Below are positions 10,682 through 22,140 of a stretch of DNA of 64,000 nt, in pieces. The position numbers were made by a program, and so were the translations under genes. A model generated the notes under the pieces. That model saw only the letters and a list, made by a program, of their open reading frames with translations, was not told where the DNA came from and did no database searches. Origin of the DNA: Closterium sp. Naga37s-1. Its lineage: Eukaryota; Streptophyta; Zygnematophyceae; Desmidiales; Closteriaceae. Location of the stretch: NCBI GenBank assembly GCA_947471745.1, contig CANJKZ010000011.1, forward strand, positions 1,798,001 through 1,862,000, given 5' to 3'. Position 1 is the stretch's first letter. Every line of letters starts with the position of its first letter.

Positions 10682-13114
10682 ATAAGGCACCGCTTGACGA
10701 GGTGGTGATGGATGTGGTGGGCCCCCTGAAGCTTGGAGCTGCTGGAGCTGAGAATTTCCTCACCATTGTGGATGTCTACACGTGCATGACCTGGGTGTAC
10801 GTGCTGTCCAAGAAGAGCGACGTGGCTGAAACGGTGAAGACCGAATGGTTGCCGATGGTGGAGTGGCAACAAGACCGGCAGGTCAAGTCAATCCGCAACG
10901 ATCCAGGGGGAGAGTTCTTGAGCAAGGAGTTCAGATTGTGGCTAAAGAAGAATGGCATAATGCACTCCCTTTCCATGCCATACTCCCCTGCAATGAACGA
11001 CATCGCCGAGCGAGCGAACCGCACAATCACGGAGACGGCACGCGGGTTGCTTATTGAAGCTGGGCTATCCGACTACTTCTGGCCTGATGTGGTGCGGAGT
11101 GCGTTTGTGGCCAAGAACAGAGCTTTGATTCATGTGGGAGCAGACAAATAGGTGCCCTATGTGGAGTGGATTGGAAGGAAGCCAAAGGTGGATATGCTTC
11201 GGGTGTTCCGCTGCATGTGCATGGCGCTCGTACCTAAGCATCTTCGGTACAACAAGCTCGGTGCCAAGGCGATATGGGCTATGCACTTGGGCATGGCTCA
11301 AAAGAGCAAGGGGTGGATTCTTTGGGAACCATTCACCGAAAATTCATGGTGAGCAGGGACTGCAAATTCATGGAGAATCTGATGTACAAGGATTGGAAGG
11401 AGGAGAATGAAGCGAAGATAGGCATGCGGTTTGGGGAGGTGAAGAGTTCCGGTTTGGAGCATGTGGAGTTGCCTTTGGAGCTGAGCAGCAGCAGCACCAC
11501 CACAAGGCAATCTTCCCTTGTGAATGGGGGAGAGGAGGCCAAGGATACAGAGGAAGAAGAGGAGGAGGTGCAGCAAGTGAGCGAGTGTGCACCGACACTT
11601 CCTTCTCGCACTACGAGTGCTCCACGGATCCGAGTCACCCCGCAGCAACGCCAAGGCCTTCATGTCCCTGCAGCTGAGGAGGAAGGAAGGGGCAAGAGGA
11701 GAATTAAAGCCCCTAATAGGCTGACCTATGATGCATTGGGAAAGCCAGCCAAGTCAGCTCTTGCCGGAGCGGCACTTATGGTTGGAGATGACGAGGAGAG
11801 TGACTACGAGGCGTTTGCCTTGGCGTTCTGTCCGGTGGAGATGCCGGGAGAACCAGCAATTCTCAAGGAGGCCTTTGAGAATAGTGATGCTGAGAAGTGG
11901 AAGACGACAATGGAGAGTGAGCTGAAAATCATTGAGGAGAATGGAACGTGGGAATTGGTGGAGCTACCGGAGGGGCGTAAGGCGATTATGTCCAAGTGGC
12001 TCTTCAAGATCAAGTCCGACGCCGACGACAAAATCGGGCGCTACAAGTCTAGGCTTCTGGCCAAGGGTACCAGCAGAAGGAGAAGGTGGACTATAAGGAG
12101 GTATTTGCTGTTGTGGTGAAGCCGACGACGCTGCGAACCCTACTCGCGGGAGCTACCATCAAAGGATGGGTGGTGAAACAAATGGATGGGACAACGGCAC
12201 TCCTCAACGGCGTCCTTGAGGAAGAGATTTCTATGGCGCAGCCAGAGGGGTTTGATAAAGGTAGTGGCAGAGTGTGGAAGCTGAAGAAGGCGCTCTATGG
12301 GCTCAAGGAAACCCCTAGGCAGTGGTATTGAAGCTGCGTGAAGTCTTGAAGGAGATCGGGTTCACTCCCTCATCCGCCGATCATTCCTTGATCATGCGTG
12401 GCGAGGGGGAGCAGAGGAGTTTCATGGTAGTTTATGTGGATAACATCCTCATTTTCTCACCCTCTGACCTTGTGAAAGAGGTGATGCTGAAGCTTCAAGA
12501 CAAGTCCAAGGGCAAGGCCCTTGGTGACGTGAGCTTCTACCTCAGGCTCCACATCGAACGAGATTTGGAGAAACGGTGCACCAACGGAAGTACCTGGAGG
12601 CATTGGCTGCCAACTTTGGGCAGATTGAAGGCTATGTGGCTGCTCCATTCCCTTCTGGGTTTAATTGTGTGAAGGGATCAGAGGAGGAGAGCATTGGAGA
12701 AGAGGAAAGGAGAAGAGAAGCGGTGGGCGGCCTCATCTAGGCGGCGGTAAACACCTGACCGGAGAGTGAGTTGAAGAGCATTGAGGAGAACAGCACGTGG
12801 GAATTGGTGGAGCTACCGGCAAGTATCTTGGCCAAACACTGACCGTTGGGCTGCAATACTCGGCGGCGGCGCAAAGGCGCCAAAATGGCGCGGAAGTTGA
12901 ACCCGGGCGTTTGTTCCTCACCGCATTCTCGGATGCTTCTTATGCATCAGAACCAGAGGACATGACAAATGTTGGAGGGTTCATTTGCTGTGTTGCTGGA
13001 GGCCAAATTGCTAGGGAGAGCAAGAAGCAGGTGGATCAAGCATTGAGCTCGGGGGAGTCCGAATACATGGCACTCTTCCGTGCCGTACGGGAGATTGTGT
13101 GGCAGTGGCGTTTG
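10682..13114 (+). pseudogene. pol: Family B Copia pol, copy 2
   Basis: Near-identical to 4734-7164 (offset 5948-5950). It has the same integrase stops (TAG at 11149-11151), the same RT frameshift, the same YVDN box (Asn codon 12442-12444) and the same displaced segment in RNase H. By eye I noticed about eight substitutions and one 2-bp indel over some 3.2 kb. Here the indel leaves one open frame from the integrase C-terminus into the RT (11274-12119, 281 codons). Its left end lies inside an A LTR, whereas copy 1's left end lies against A pol, so the duplication did not include the left flank. Confidence 0.87.
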
Positions 13115-13930
13115 TGTTAGAGTAAGGGCCTAATAAACTCAGGCTATTAAGACGTTATCCAACTTAAAACCTCTCCTCGGGGTCACCTCCAAGGGTCCCT
13201 GGGTGCTTGGTACAAGACCAGCCTCTATCCTTGGGTCCCAGTTTGTAGAGAGAGGGATCAAGATTACCTTGAATGTCGCGCAGCGTGCCGTGCAGACCGT
13301 CGATCAGATAAAGCTGAGAACTCGCTATATCGAAGCTCACTCTAAGATCTTTCAAACGAGCCAAGTTGCCTCGCGAAAAGTTCTGCCATTGCAGAGTTAC
13401 GAAATGGACAGCGTTGGCCTAGCGTTGTAGTGCTAGCGTACTAGCGTTGACTCGGTAGCATTCCGCCATTCAGGTCCTAAAAACAGAACCTGTTTTGTCT
13501 TTGCCCAACCAGCCAAATGCTGGTTCCGCTGGTTTCCCCTGGCCCTGTAGCATGCAGATACAGACAAACAACATCTAAGCTTCACCTAAATTGTACCCCT
13601 ATAGTGCCTGCCCTGCTACACTATAGTCAACCAAACAAAAAAGTACAATTTCGAGTTGGATATAACTGAATCTGCGCAATCAATTCAACCGAACAGCAAA
13701 GCTTCCATCTTGGGTTCCTTTGCGAGCTCGTTCTTTCTGCTTGCACTGTTCATAGCGCGTACAATATTGTGCCGAAGCGCACATTGCGCGAGTACCTGCA
13801 AATGCATCAAGCGAAAATTGCGAAAGCAAACAAACACACGAACATTCCATTCACACCCAAATGCATTCGCACACGCATGCTCGTACAAACAGACGGCAGG
13901 ATGTCGTGCAATGTGAATTTGCACCCAACA
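13115..13930 (-). mobile_element. Family A LTR with the same internal deletion as 7165-7980
   Basis: Terminus TGTTAGAGTAAGG at 13115 and start CACCCAACA at 13930. It is 816 bp, the same length as 7165-7980. It is followed by the polypurine tract at 13931-13945 and pol at 13974, so it sits where the 3' LTR of that element should be. The LTR at the other end (18515) lacks the deletion, so the two are not a sister pair. Confidence 0.87.
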
Positions 13931-13945
13931 CACTCCCCCTCAGCC
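13931..13945 (-). other. Polypurine tract of the 13.9-18.5 kb element
   Basis: On the minus strand this reads GGCTGAGGGGGAGTG directly before the LTR start TGTTGGGTGC. In Copia elements such a tract primes plus-strand DNA synthesis. Confidence 0.8.
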
Positions 13946-13973
13946 TGCCGGCTGCATTCCACATCATTCCATG

Positions 13974-16900
13974 CTAGTTCATGCTCATTCCACTCATGCG
14001 CACACAACGCCAATGAGGCTCATCCGCAAGCCTCTTGGTGAGGAAGTCTGCTGGCTGCTGGTGAGTCTTGATATAGATTGGATTCACGGTCCCCCTCTTC
14101 ACCTCCTTACGCAGCCAGTGCCACTTGATACGCATGTGCTTGTTCAACCCATGAAGCACAGCGTTCCTGGCCATCCCAAGAGCCCCCTTGCTATCACAAA
14201 ACAGCGGCGTAGCAACCTTCTGCTCCTGGCCGATCTCCTCTAACAGCCTCCTCAACCAAATCACCTCCTTCACCCCATGGAACATCGCCATGTACTCTGA
14301 TTCCACGGAAGAGAGCGCCGTCTCCGTCTGCTTCTTGGACCTCCAACTAACAGGTCCTCCCCCACTACGCAGATGTATCCTCCCACAGATGAGGAATCGT
14401 CCTTCTCAGAAGCCCATGTAGCATCGGTAAAGCAAGTGAGAAACAGCTTGCCTTCTCCAAGCCGCTCCCCCTTCTCTTTCAGCACCTCAACCCCTTTCTG
14501 CTTCACCTGTGCAGATGCGGAGTATTGAACTCCAATGCTTGGGTGAGAGTTCAGGTACTTCACCACACGCTCAGCTGCATCCACCTGCTCCTCTGATGGA
14601 TTCTGCACCACCCTAGCCAGCTGCCCAACCGAGAAAGAGATGTCGGGCCTTGTATGAACCGCGGCATACAAGAGGCTGCCCACCAAGGACTGAAATTGCT
14701 GCTGCTCCTCGGCTTCAACCCCTTCATCCTCTGCTGCCTTGACAAGCTTGAATTCTGCTGGCAGGGGAGTTGCTACCTTGCGCTCATTCTCAATCCCATA
14801 CTTCTCCCCCAGCTCCTTGATGAACTTCTCCTGATGCAGCTTCAACCACCTGTGATCCAGATCCCTCTCCACGTGCATCCCGAGGTAGTACTTTACCTCC
14901 CCAAGGGTCTTGCACTTGAAGTTCTTCATCAGCTGCTGCTACATGTTCTGGATCTCCTTCATGCTGCTGCTGAAGAGAAGAATGTCGTCCACGTAGACCA
15001 GAAACAGCACCAGCTTCTCCCCCTCCCCCTTGAGAAAGAGGCTCTCATCACAGCTGCTGGTCCTGAATCCCATCTCCTCTAAAACAGCTGCCAACTTCTG
15101 GTACCAGCAGCGTGGCGCCTGCTTCAAGCCGTAGATGGACTTTTTCAGCTTGCACATCCTGCCCGTACCATCCTCATACCCAGGCGGCTGCGTCATGTAC
15201 ACATCCTTCTCTAAAATCCCATTGAGGAATGCCGTTGATATATCCATCTGAATGATGAATTTCCCACTAACGGCTGCATCTGCCAACAAGACACGGAGGG
15301 TAGGGGGTTTGGCAGTGGGAGCAAAGATCTCATTGAAGTCCTGCTTCTCCTTCTGCATAAACCCCTTAGCCACCAGCCTACTCTTGTAGATGATGACCTG
15401 TCCCTTGTCATCGGTCTTGATCCTTAGCACCCAATTGCACTGTACGGCTTTCTTCCCCTCAGGCAGCACCACCAGATCCCATGTCCCATTCTCTAGCAAG
15501 CTTTGGTACTCAGCATCCCTAGAGACCAGCCACTTCTCCCTATCTGGTCCAGCTAATGCCTCCTCCATGCTTGCTGGTTCCTCTGGTGCAGGGGCAAGAA
15601 AACAGTAGGCAGGTTCATCCTCCTCATCCGGGTCATAGCCATGCGGTAGAATCAGCAATGCCTCCTCATTCCCAAGCTGCTGCTCTGCAACATCAGCTCC
15701 TGCAGTCAGCTTCATAGTGGCCATACGGGTACGTCCTGGCCTGGAGACGGGTGTCTCCCATCCCCTCATAACGACACCCTTCGGCTTCCTCCTTGATGGT
15801 AGCGCAGGAACCTTAGCTTTTCCCAGCTGCTGTTCTCCTCCCTCAGATCCAGCAGCTTCCTTGGTGCTACCACTAGTCTCTACAATATCTCCTCCACCAG
15901 CAGGTGCCTCCTGCACCTTCTCTCCATCGCCACCCTCTGCAGCTGCCTCCTCTCCCTCCTCCCATACACTAGGAGTCAGGTCCAGCTGCATGGTGATCTG
16001 CTCCATCTGCTGGGACACCTTAGTCTCCGGCTGTTTCTTCCAGCCCCCATACATCATGCCCTCAACAAACTTCACATCCCTGCTGTCAAACAACACACCC
16101 TTGGATGGATCCCACAGCAGCCATCCCTTGCTCTCAGCAGCCAGCCCCAAATGCACACACCAGATTGCACTCGCCCCCAACTTACTTCGATACTTCTTGG
16201 GGACGTGGGCGACTGCCATGCAACCAAACACCCTCAGCATGTCCACCGGCGGCTTCCTCCCAAGCCACCTCTCCAGCGGCACCCACGATTCATTACCAAC
16301 CTTAGTGAGCACCCTGTTCCTAGCCACGGTAGCGTGCCGGACAGCATGGGGCCACATGGAATTGCCCACCCCTGATTCTATGAGCAGCGCCCTAGCTGTC
16401 TCCAGAATGGTCCGGTTCGCCCGTTCTGCTACACCGTTGGACTGCGGAGAGTAAGCCGTGGTCAGCTCCCTCTGAATGCCCTGCTTCTTGAGCCAGGCCG
16501 TCGTTTCAGCTCCAAGGAACTCACCACCCCGGTCTGTCCTAATCCGCTTCACTACACACTCCGCTTGCTTCTCAACGAATGGCAGCCAATCTTCCTTTAT
16601 CGTAGAGGCGGCGTGGTCCTTTTGCTTCAGCGGATACGCCCACATGAGTCTGCTCCAATCATCCACAATGGTTAGGAAATACCGCTCCCCCTTGTGCCCT
16701 TGTACCGGCAGCGGCCCCACCAGGTCCATGTGAACCAGCTCCAAAGGCTTCTTGCTCCTGCCAGTCACGCTATGAAAAGGGAAACGAGTGAATTTTGAGA
16801 GCAAACAGATTTCACAGTTGTCATCGGGTGGCTGTCCGTTCAGCTTCAAACCCTTGACTGCTCCATCCTTCTCTAGCTGCTTCAATAAGGGCATTGCCAC

Positions 16901-18468
16901 ATGCCCCAAGCGTCGGTGTGCCGTTGCCCAATCTGTCTCCCCAGATCTGGCCGACACCTTCACACCAACCCCTCCAACGGCGTTGCACTCCCCCTGGGAT
17001 GCAGACCCCTCTCCAGCCTGTCCCCCACCGTGCCACGCCAACGCCGGCAGCTGCCATCTGTACACGTCCTTGCTCTCGTGCAGATCCCAAAGCACCCGAT
17101 TTCCCAGCTGCCCCTTGTACGTGCGTGCCCCATCCGTGCTAGTGCTCACCCCAGCCTTGGCAAGCTTACGGAGGGAGATGAGGTTGGCCTTGAGATCAGG
17201 AACAAGGAGAACGTCGTGCAGCACCACCGGCTTGCCATCCGCTCCCTTGAATGCAGCTCGTCCTGCACCAGCCACCTTCAGCGCGTGTCCAGAGGCAGAG
17301 CACACCTCATTGATCGGTGCAGCTCGTACGTCATCAAGCAGCTCCTTGCGCGGCGTCATCGTCCAAGCAGCGCCCGTGTCCAACACCCAATAGTCCAGGG
17401 GATGCAGCTCTGCTCCAACCTTTGCAGAGGCGTCTCCTTGCTCCCCCTGCTCTCCAATATGGAAGAACTGGCCTGCGGTGCGCTCCTTCTTCTTCTCTGC
17501 ACCGCCGTTGCTCTTCGGGTTGTTGTCGGATGAATCGGCGACCATGTTCGCGCCGTTTTTCTGGTTCCTCCGCGCGCCGCCATTCTGGGGGGTCCATCCA
17601 TCGGGTTTCTTATAGCACAAAAACCAGGGGTGCCCCTCCTTCTCACAATACCAGCAACTCCCTTTCATTTTGCCACCAGCACCCGACTTGCCCCCACGTC
17701 CAGATTTCGCACCGCGACCCCAACCGGTACCTCCTTGTTGGTCGTTGGAGTCGTCGTCCTTCTTTGCACCGCGTCCAGCACCACCAAAGTCACGTCCTCT
17801 GCCACGTCGGCTCCCTTGCATCCCGTAGCCGCTGCTGCCGTCGTCTCCACCCCTCAGTTGGCGGCGACGGAAGTCCTCCTCCAGAATCGTCGTCCGCACC
17901 CACTCGAGCGTCCACAAGCTCTGGTTCTGCGGCAGGCTCAATCCGCTCGTGAATTGAAGCCACGATTCCGGCAGCAGCGATAGCATCTTCAAGCACTTGG
18001 TCTGCTCCGGGTAGGTGATTCCCGCAGTCGCCAACTTCGCGTAGAGGTCGCGCATTTTGTCCAAAACAGGTTGCACCGGCTCTCCCTCGCTCAAGCGCAA
18101 CGGGGACAGCTCCCTCTCCAGCATCAACGTTGCGACAACGGAGGTCGGGGCGTGCAGCTCCTTCAACACGGTCCACGCCTTCGGACCGCAATCAACCTCC
18201 GGCAGCAAGTCCATGACGTGGTGACGCTGCTTCAGCTCCAAACTCTGCGACATCAAGTAGTAGCCAGCCGAGGCGCGTTCGTCCCAATCTTCCTGCAGCG
18301 CGGGATCACTCGGTCTAGGCTCCTCCCCAACATTAGTTTCAGCGCCTCCTTGATCAGCGAGCCCTGGCTTGTTCGCGCTCCCCTTGGCGCCGAAACACCA
18401 GAATCCTGGCTGCCGCTACGATCTTGGGCTGAAGATTCACCAGCTCCCGCCGAGGTATTTCCCGCCAT
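13974..18468 (-). pseudogene. gag-pol: Family A gag-pol polyprotein, most complete copy
   Basis: Minus-strand polyprotein starting MAGNTSAGAGESS at 18468, just after the PBS. A 1,105-codon open frame (18256-14939) carries the gag zinc knuckle CWYCEKEGHPWFLC (residues 201-214 of that frame), PR DTGA (293-296), the HHCC HRRLGH...CEIC site (448-484), the integrase core with D511, D575 and E611 (DD35E spacing) and RT to YVDD (1088-1091). Breaks: about 90 bp deleted from gag plus a 1-bp loss near 18330; TAG at 14939-14941 just past YVDD; a 1-bp loss near 14360 in RNase H. The tail ends ADFLTKRLADEPHW...SMN. Three small lesions separate it from an intact frame, so it is a young but dead copy. Confidence 0.92.
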
Positions 18469-18499
18469 AGCTATTTATAACGAGGATCACTATAACGCA

Positions 18500-18511
18500 G
18501 CTCTGATACCA
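18500..18511 (-). other. Primer-binding site, initiator-Met tRNA
   Basis: Minus strand TGGTATCAGAGC, three bases from the LTR terminus at 18515. It matches the 3' end of plant initiator-Met tRNA and would prime minus-strand synthesis. Confidence 0.9.
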
Positions 18512-18514
18512 GCT

Positions 18515-19607
18515 TGTTAGTGTAAGGGCCTAATAAACTCAGGCTATTTAGACGTTATCCAACTTAATACCTCTCCTCGGGGTCACCTCCAAGGATCCCT
18601 GGGTGCTTGGTACAAGACCAGCCCCTATCCTCGGGTCCCAGTTTGTAGAGAGAGGGATCAAGAGAGACTTTGTCAAAACAGCAAGAGTACCTTGAACGTC
18701 GCGCAGCATGCCGTGCAGACCGTCGATCGGATTAAGCTGAGAGCTTGCAATATCAAAGCTCACTCTAGGAGCTTTCAAAAGAGCCAAGTTGCCTCGCGAA
18801 AAGTTCTGCCGTTGCAGAATTACAAATTGGACAGAGTTGGCCTAGCGTTGAAGTGCTAGCGTACTAGCGTTGACTCGGTAGCATTCTGCCCTCGAACCGC
18901 GTGGATACGAAATCCCAGTAAGGAAGGAATTCGCTTGAATAAAATTGAATATGTTCAGGTACAAACAGAGAAGGAATATATAGTTCTAGCTAGCAAGGAC
19001 CTTGGGAATCAACCTGGGAACAACCAGGGATGATCCTAAATAATTCCAAGCAACAGAACCAACCTGGCTGGACAAAACAGCAGGTGGTAGGTTGGTAAAC
19101 AACCTCTGCTTCTGTTTTTCCACCCTGGGAAAACAACAACCAGGTTCAGGTCCTAAAAACAGAACCTGTTTTTGTCTTTGCCCAACCAGCCAAATGCTGG
19201 TTCCGCTGGTTTCCCCTGGCCCTGTAGCATGCAGATACAGACAAACAACATCCAACCTTCACCTAAATTGTACCCCTATAGTGCCTGCCCTGCTACACTA
19301 TAGTCAACCAAACAAAACAGTACAATTTCGAGTTGGATATAACTGAATCTGCGCAATCAATTAAACCGAACTGCAAAGCTTCCATCTTGGGTTCCTTTGC
19401 GAGCTCGTCCTTTCTGCTTGCACTGTTCATAGCGCGTACAATGTTGTGCCGAAGCGCACATTGCGCGAGTACCTGCAAATGCATCAAGCAAAAATTGCGA
19501 AAGCAAACAAACACACGAACATTCCATTCATTCCCAAATGCATTCGCACACGCATACTCGTACAAACAGACGGCAGGATGTCGTGCAATGTGAATTTGCA
19601 CCCAATA
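18515..19607 (-). mobile_element. Family A LTR (5' LTR of the 13.9-18.5 kb element)
   Basis: Full-length LTR of 1,093 bp from TGTTAGTGTAAGG to CACCCAATA (one change from CACCCAACA). A TATATA box lies at 18977-18982 (minus) and the AC-like ACCAACCTACC box is present upstream of it. Instead of host DNA, a truncated LTR unit follows directly at 19608. Confidence 0.9.
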
Positions 19608-20291
19608 GAAGGATTTCGCTTGAATCAAATTAACTATATTCAGGTACTAACAGAGAAGGAATATATAGTTCTAGCTAGCAAGGACCTTGGGAATCAACCT
19701 GGGAACAACCAGGGATGATCCCAAATAATTCCAAGCAACAGAACCAACCTGGCTGGACAAAACAGCAGGTGGTAGGTTGGTAAACAACCTCTTGTTCTGT
19801 TTTTTCAACCTGGGAAAACAACAACCAGGTTCAGGTCCTAAAAACAGAACCTGTTTTGTCTTTGCCCAACCAGCCAAATGCTGGTTCTGCTGGTTTCCCG
19901 TGGCCCTGTAGCATGCAGGTACAGACAAATAACATCCAACCTTCACCTAAATTGTACCCCTATAGTGCATGCCCTGCAACACTATAGTCAACCAAACAAA
20001 ACAGTACAATTTCGAGTTGGATAGAACTGAATCTGCGCAATCAATTCAACCGAACTGCAAAGCTTCCATCTTGGGTTCCTTTGCGAGCTCGTCCTTTCTG
20101 CTTGCACTGTTCATAGCGCGTACAATGTTGTGCCAAAACGCACATTGCACGAGTACCTGCAAATGCATCAAGCGAAAATTGCGAAAGCAAACAAACACAC
20201 GAACATTCCATTCATATCCAAATGCATTCGCACACGCATACTCGTACAAACAGACGGCACGATGTCGTGCAATGTAAATTTGCACCCAACA
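19608..20291 (-). repeat. 684-bp LTR-derived tandem unit 1
   Basis: Starts inside the LTR at GAAGGATTTCGC and runs to the LTR start CACCCAACA. It therefore lacks the last 410 bp or so of the LTR (the 3' part in the minus sense). It shares the unusual sequence TTCGCTTGAATCAAATTAAC with the other two units. The TATATA box and GGTT-rich region are retained. Confidence 0.88.
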
Positions 20292-20975
20292 GAAGGATTT
20301 CGCTTGAATCAAATTAACTATATTCAGGTACTAACAGAGAAGGAATATATAGTTCTAGCTAGCAAGGATCTTGGGAATCAACCTGGGAACAACCAGGGAT
20401 GATCCTAAATGATTCCAAGCAACAGAACCAACCTGGCTGGACAAAACCGCAGGTGGTAGGTTGGTAAATAACCTCTTGTTCTGTTTTTTCAACCTGGAAA
20501 AACAACAACCAGGTTCAGGTCCTAAAAACAGAATCTGTTTTGTCTTTGCCCAACCAGCCAAATGCTGGTTCTGCTGGTTTCCCCTGGCCCTGTAGCATGC
20601 AGATACAGACAAACAACATCCAACCTCCACCTAAATTGTACCCCTATAGTGCATGCCCTGCTACACTATAGTCAACCAAACAAAACAGTACAATTTCGAG
20701 TTGGATAGAACTGAATCTGCGCAATCAATTAAACCGAACTGCAAAGCTTCCATCTTGGGTTCCTTTGCGAGCTCGTCCTTTCTGCTTGCACTGTTCATAG
20801 CGCGTACAATGTTGTGCCGAAGCGCACATTGCGCGAGTACCTGCAAATGCATCAAGCGAAAATTGCGAAAGCAAACAAAAACACGAACATTCCATTCACA
20901 CCCAAATGCATTCGCACACGCATACTCGTACAAACAGACGGCAGGATGTCGTGCAATGGGAATTTGCACCCAACA
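20292..20975 (-). repeat. 684-bp LTR-derived tandem unit 2
   Basis: Same 684-bp extent and same CAACA/GAAGGATTT junction as the unit before it. Followed by a variant polypurine tract (complement of AACTCTCCTTCAGC) and an RNase H fragment. Confidence 0.88.
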
Positions 20976-21017
20976 AACTCTCCTTCAGCATGCCGGCTGC
21001 ATCCCCAACAATCCATG

Positions 21018-21376
21018 CTAGTTCATGCTCATTCCACTCATGCGCACACAACGCGAATGAGGCTCATCCGCAAGCCTCTTGGTGAGGAAGTCCGCTGGCT
21101 GCTGGTGAGTCTTGATGTAGATCGAATTTACCGTCCCCCTCTTCACCTCCCTACGCAGCCAGTGCCACTTGATACGCATGTGCTTGTTCAACCCATGAAG
21201 CACTGCGTTCTTGGCCATCCCAAGAGCCCCCTTGCTATCACAAAACAGCGGCGTAGCAACCTTCTGCTCCTCTAACAGCCTCCTCAGCCAAATCACCTCT
21301 TTCACTCCATGGGACATTGCCATGTACTCTGATTCAACAGAGGAGAGTGCCGTCTCCGTCTGCTTTATGGACCTCC
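21018..21376 (-). pseudogene. pol: Family A RNase H tail between LTR units
   Basis: Encodes the RNase H end (QTETALSSVESEYMAM, HMRIKWHWLRREVK, ADFLTKRLADEPH) to the SGMSMN stop. A 9-bp in-frame deletion removes IGQ before EQKVATPL. At 21376 it is cut and the last 38 bp of an LTR follow. Its polypurine tract and stop region match those at 22099-22145, so it belongs to a duplicated unit-plus-tail block. Confidence 0.85.
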
Positions 21377-22098
21377 ACGGCAGGATGTCGTGCAATGTGA
21401 ATTTGCACCCAACAGAAGGATTTCGCTTGAATCAAATTAACTATATTCAGGTACAAACAGAGAAGGAATATATAGTTCTAGCTAGCAAGGACCTTGGGAA
21501 TCAACCTGGGAACAACCAGGGATGATCCCAAATAATTCCAAGCAACAGAACCAACCTGGCTGGACAAAACAGCAGGTGGTAGGTTGGTAAACAACCTCTG
21601 GTTCTGTTTTTCCAACCTGGGAAAACAACAACCAGGTTCAGGTCCTAAAAACAGAACCTGTTTTGTCTTTGCCCAACCAGCAAAATGCTGGTTCCGCTGG
21701 TTTCCCCTGGCCCTGTAGCATGCAGATACAGACAAACAACATCCAACCTTCACCTAAATTGTACCCCTATAGAGCCTGCCCTGCTACACTATAGTCAACC
21801 AAACAAAACAGTACAAGTTCGAGTTGGATAGAACTGAATCTGCGCACTCAATTAAAGCGAACTGCAAAGCTTCCATCTTGGGTTCCTTTGCGAGCTCGTC
21901 CTTTCTGCTTGCACTGTTCATAGCGCGTACAATGTTGTGCCGAAGCGCACATTGCGCGAGTACCTGCAAATGCATCAAGCGAAAATTGCGAAAGCAAACA
22001 AAAACACGAACATTCCATTCACACCCAAATGCATTCGCACACGCATACTCGTACAAACAGACGGCAGGATGTCGTGCAATGGGAATTTGCACCCAACA
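21377..22098 (-). repeat. 38-bp LTR end plus 684-bp LTR-derived unit 3
   Basis: Bases 21377-21414 are the LTR start region ending CACCCAACA. They join at GAAGGATTT (21415) to a third 684-bp unit ending at 22098. This unit serves as the 3' LTR of the pol at 22141-26722. Confidence 0.87.
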
Positions 22099-22140
22099 AA
22101 CTCTCCTTCAGCGTGCCGGCTGCATCCCCAACATTCCATG

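Larger units (their letters stand above)
13115..19607 (-). mobile_element. Family A element, most complete span
   Basis: LTR, polypurine tract, gag-pol, PBS, LTR over 6.49 kb. The two LTRs differ by a 280-bp deletion, so at least one was replaced by recombination. No target duplication is visible. Confidence 0.85.

Noticed and set aside
18500-18511. tRNA gene signal at TGGTATCAGAGC
   Set aside because: Only the 12-base primer-binding site is present; no cloverleaf or internal promoter around it.
19333-19718. Recurrent 80-105-codon open frames inside the A LTRs, on both strands
   Set aside because: They recur only because the LTR is conserved; start and stop positions drift between copies and there is no known domain.
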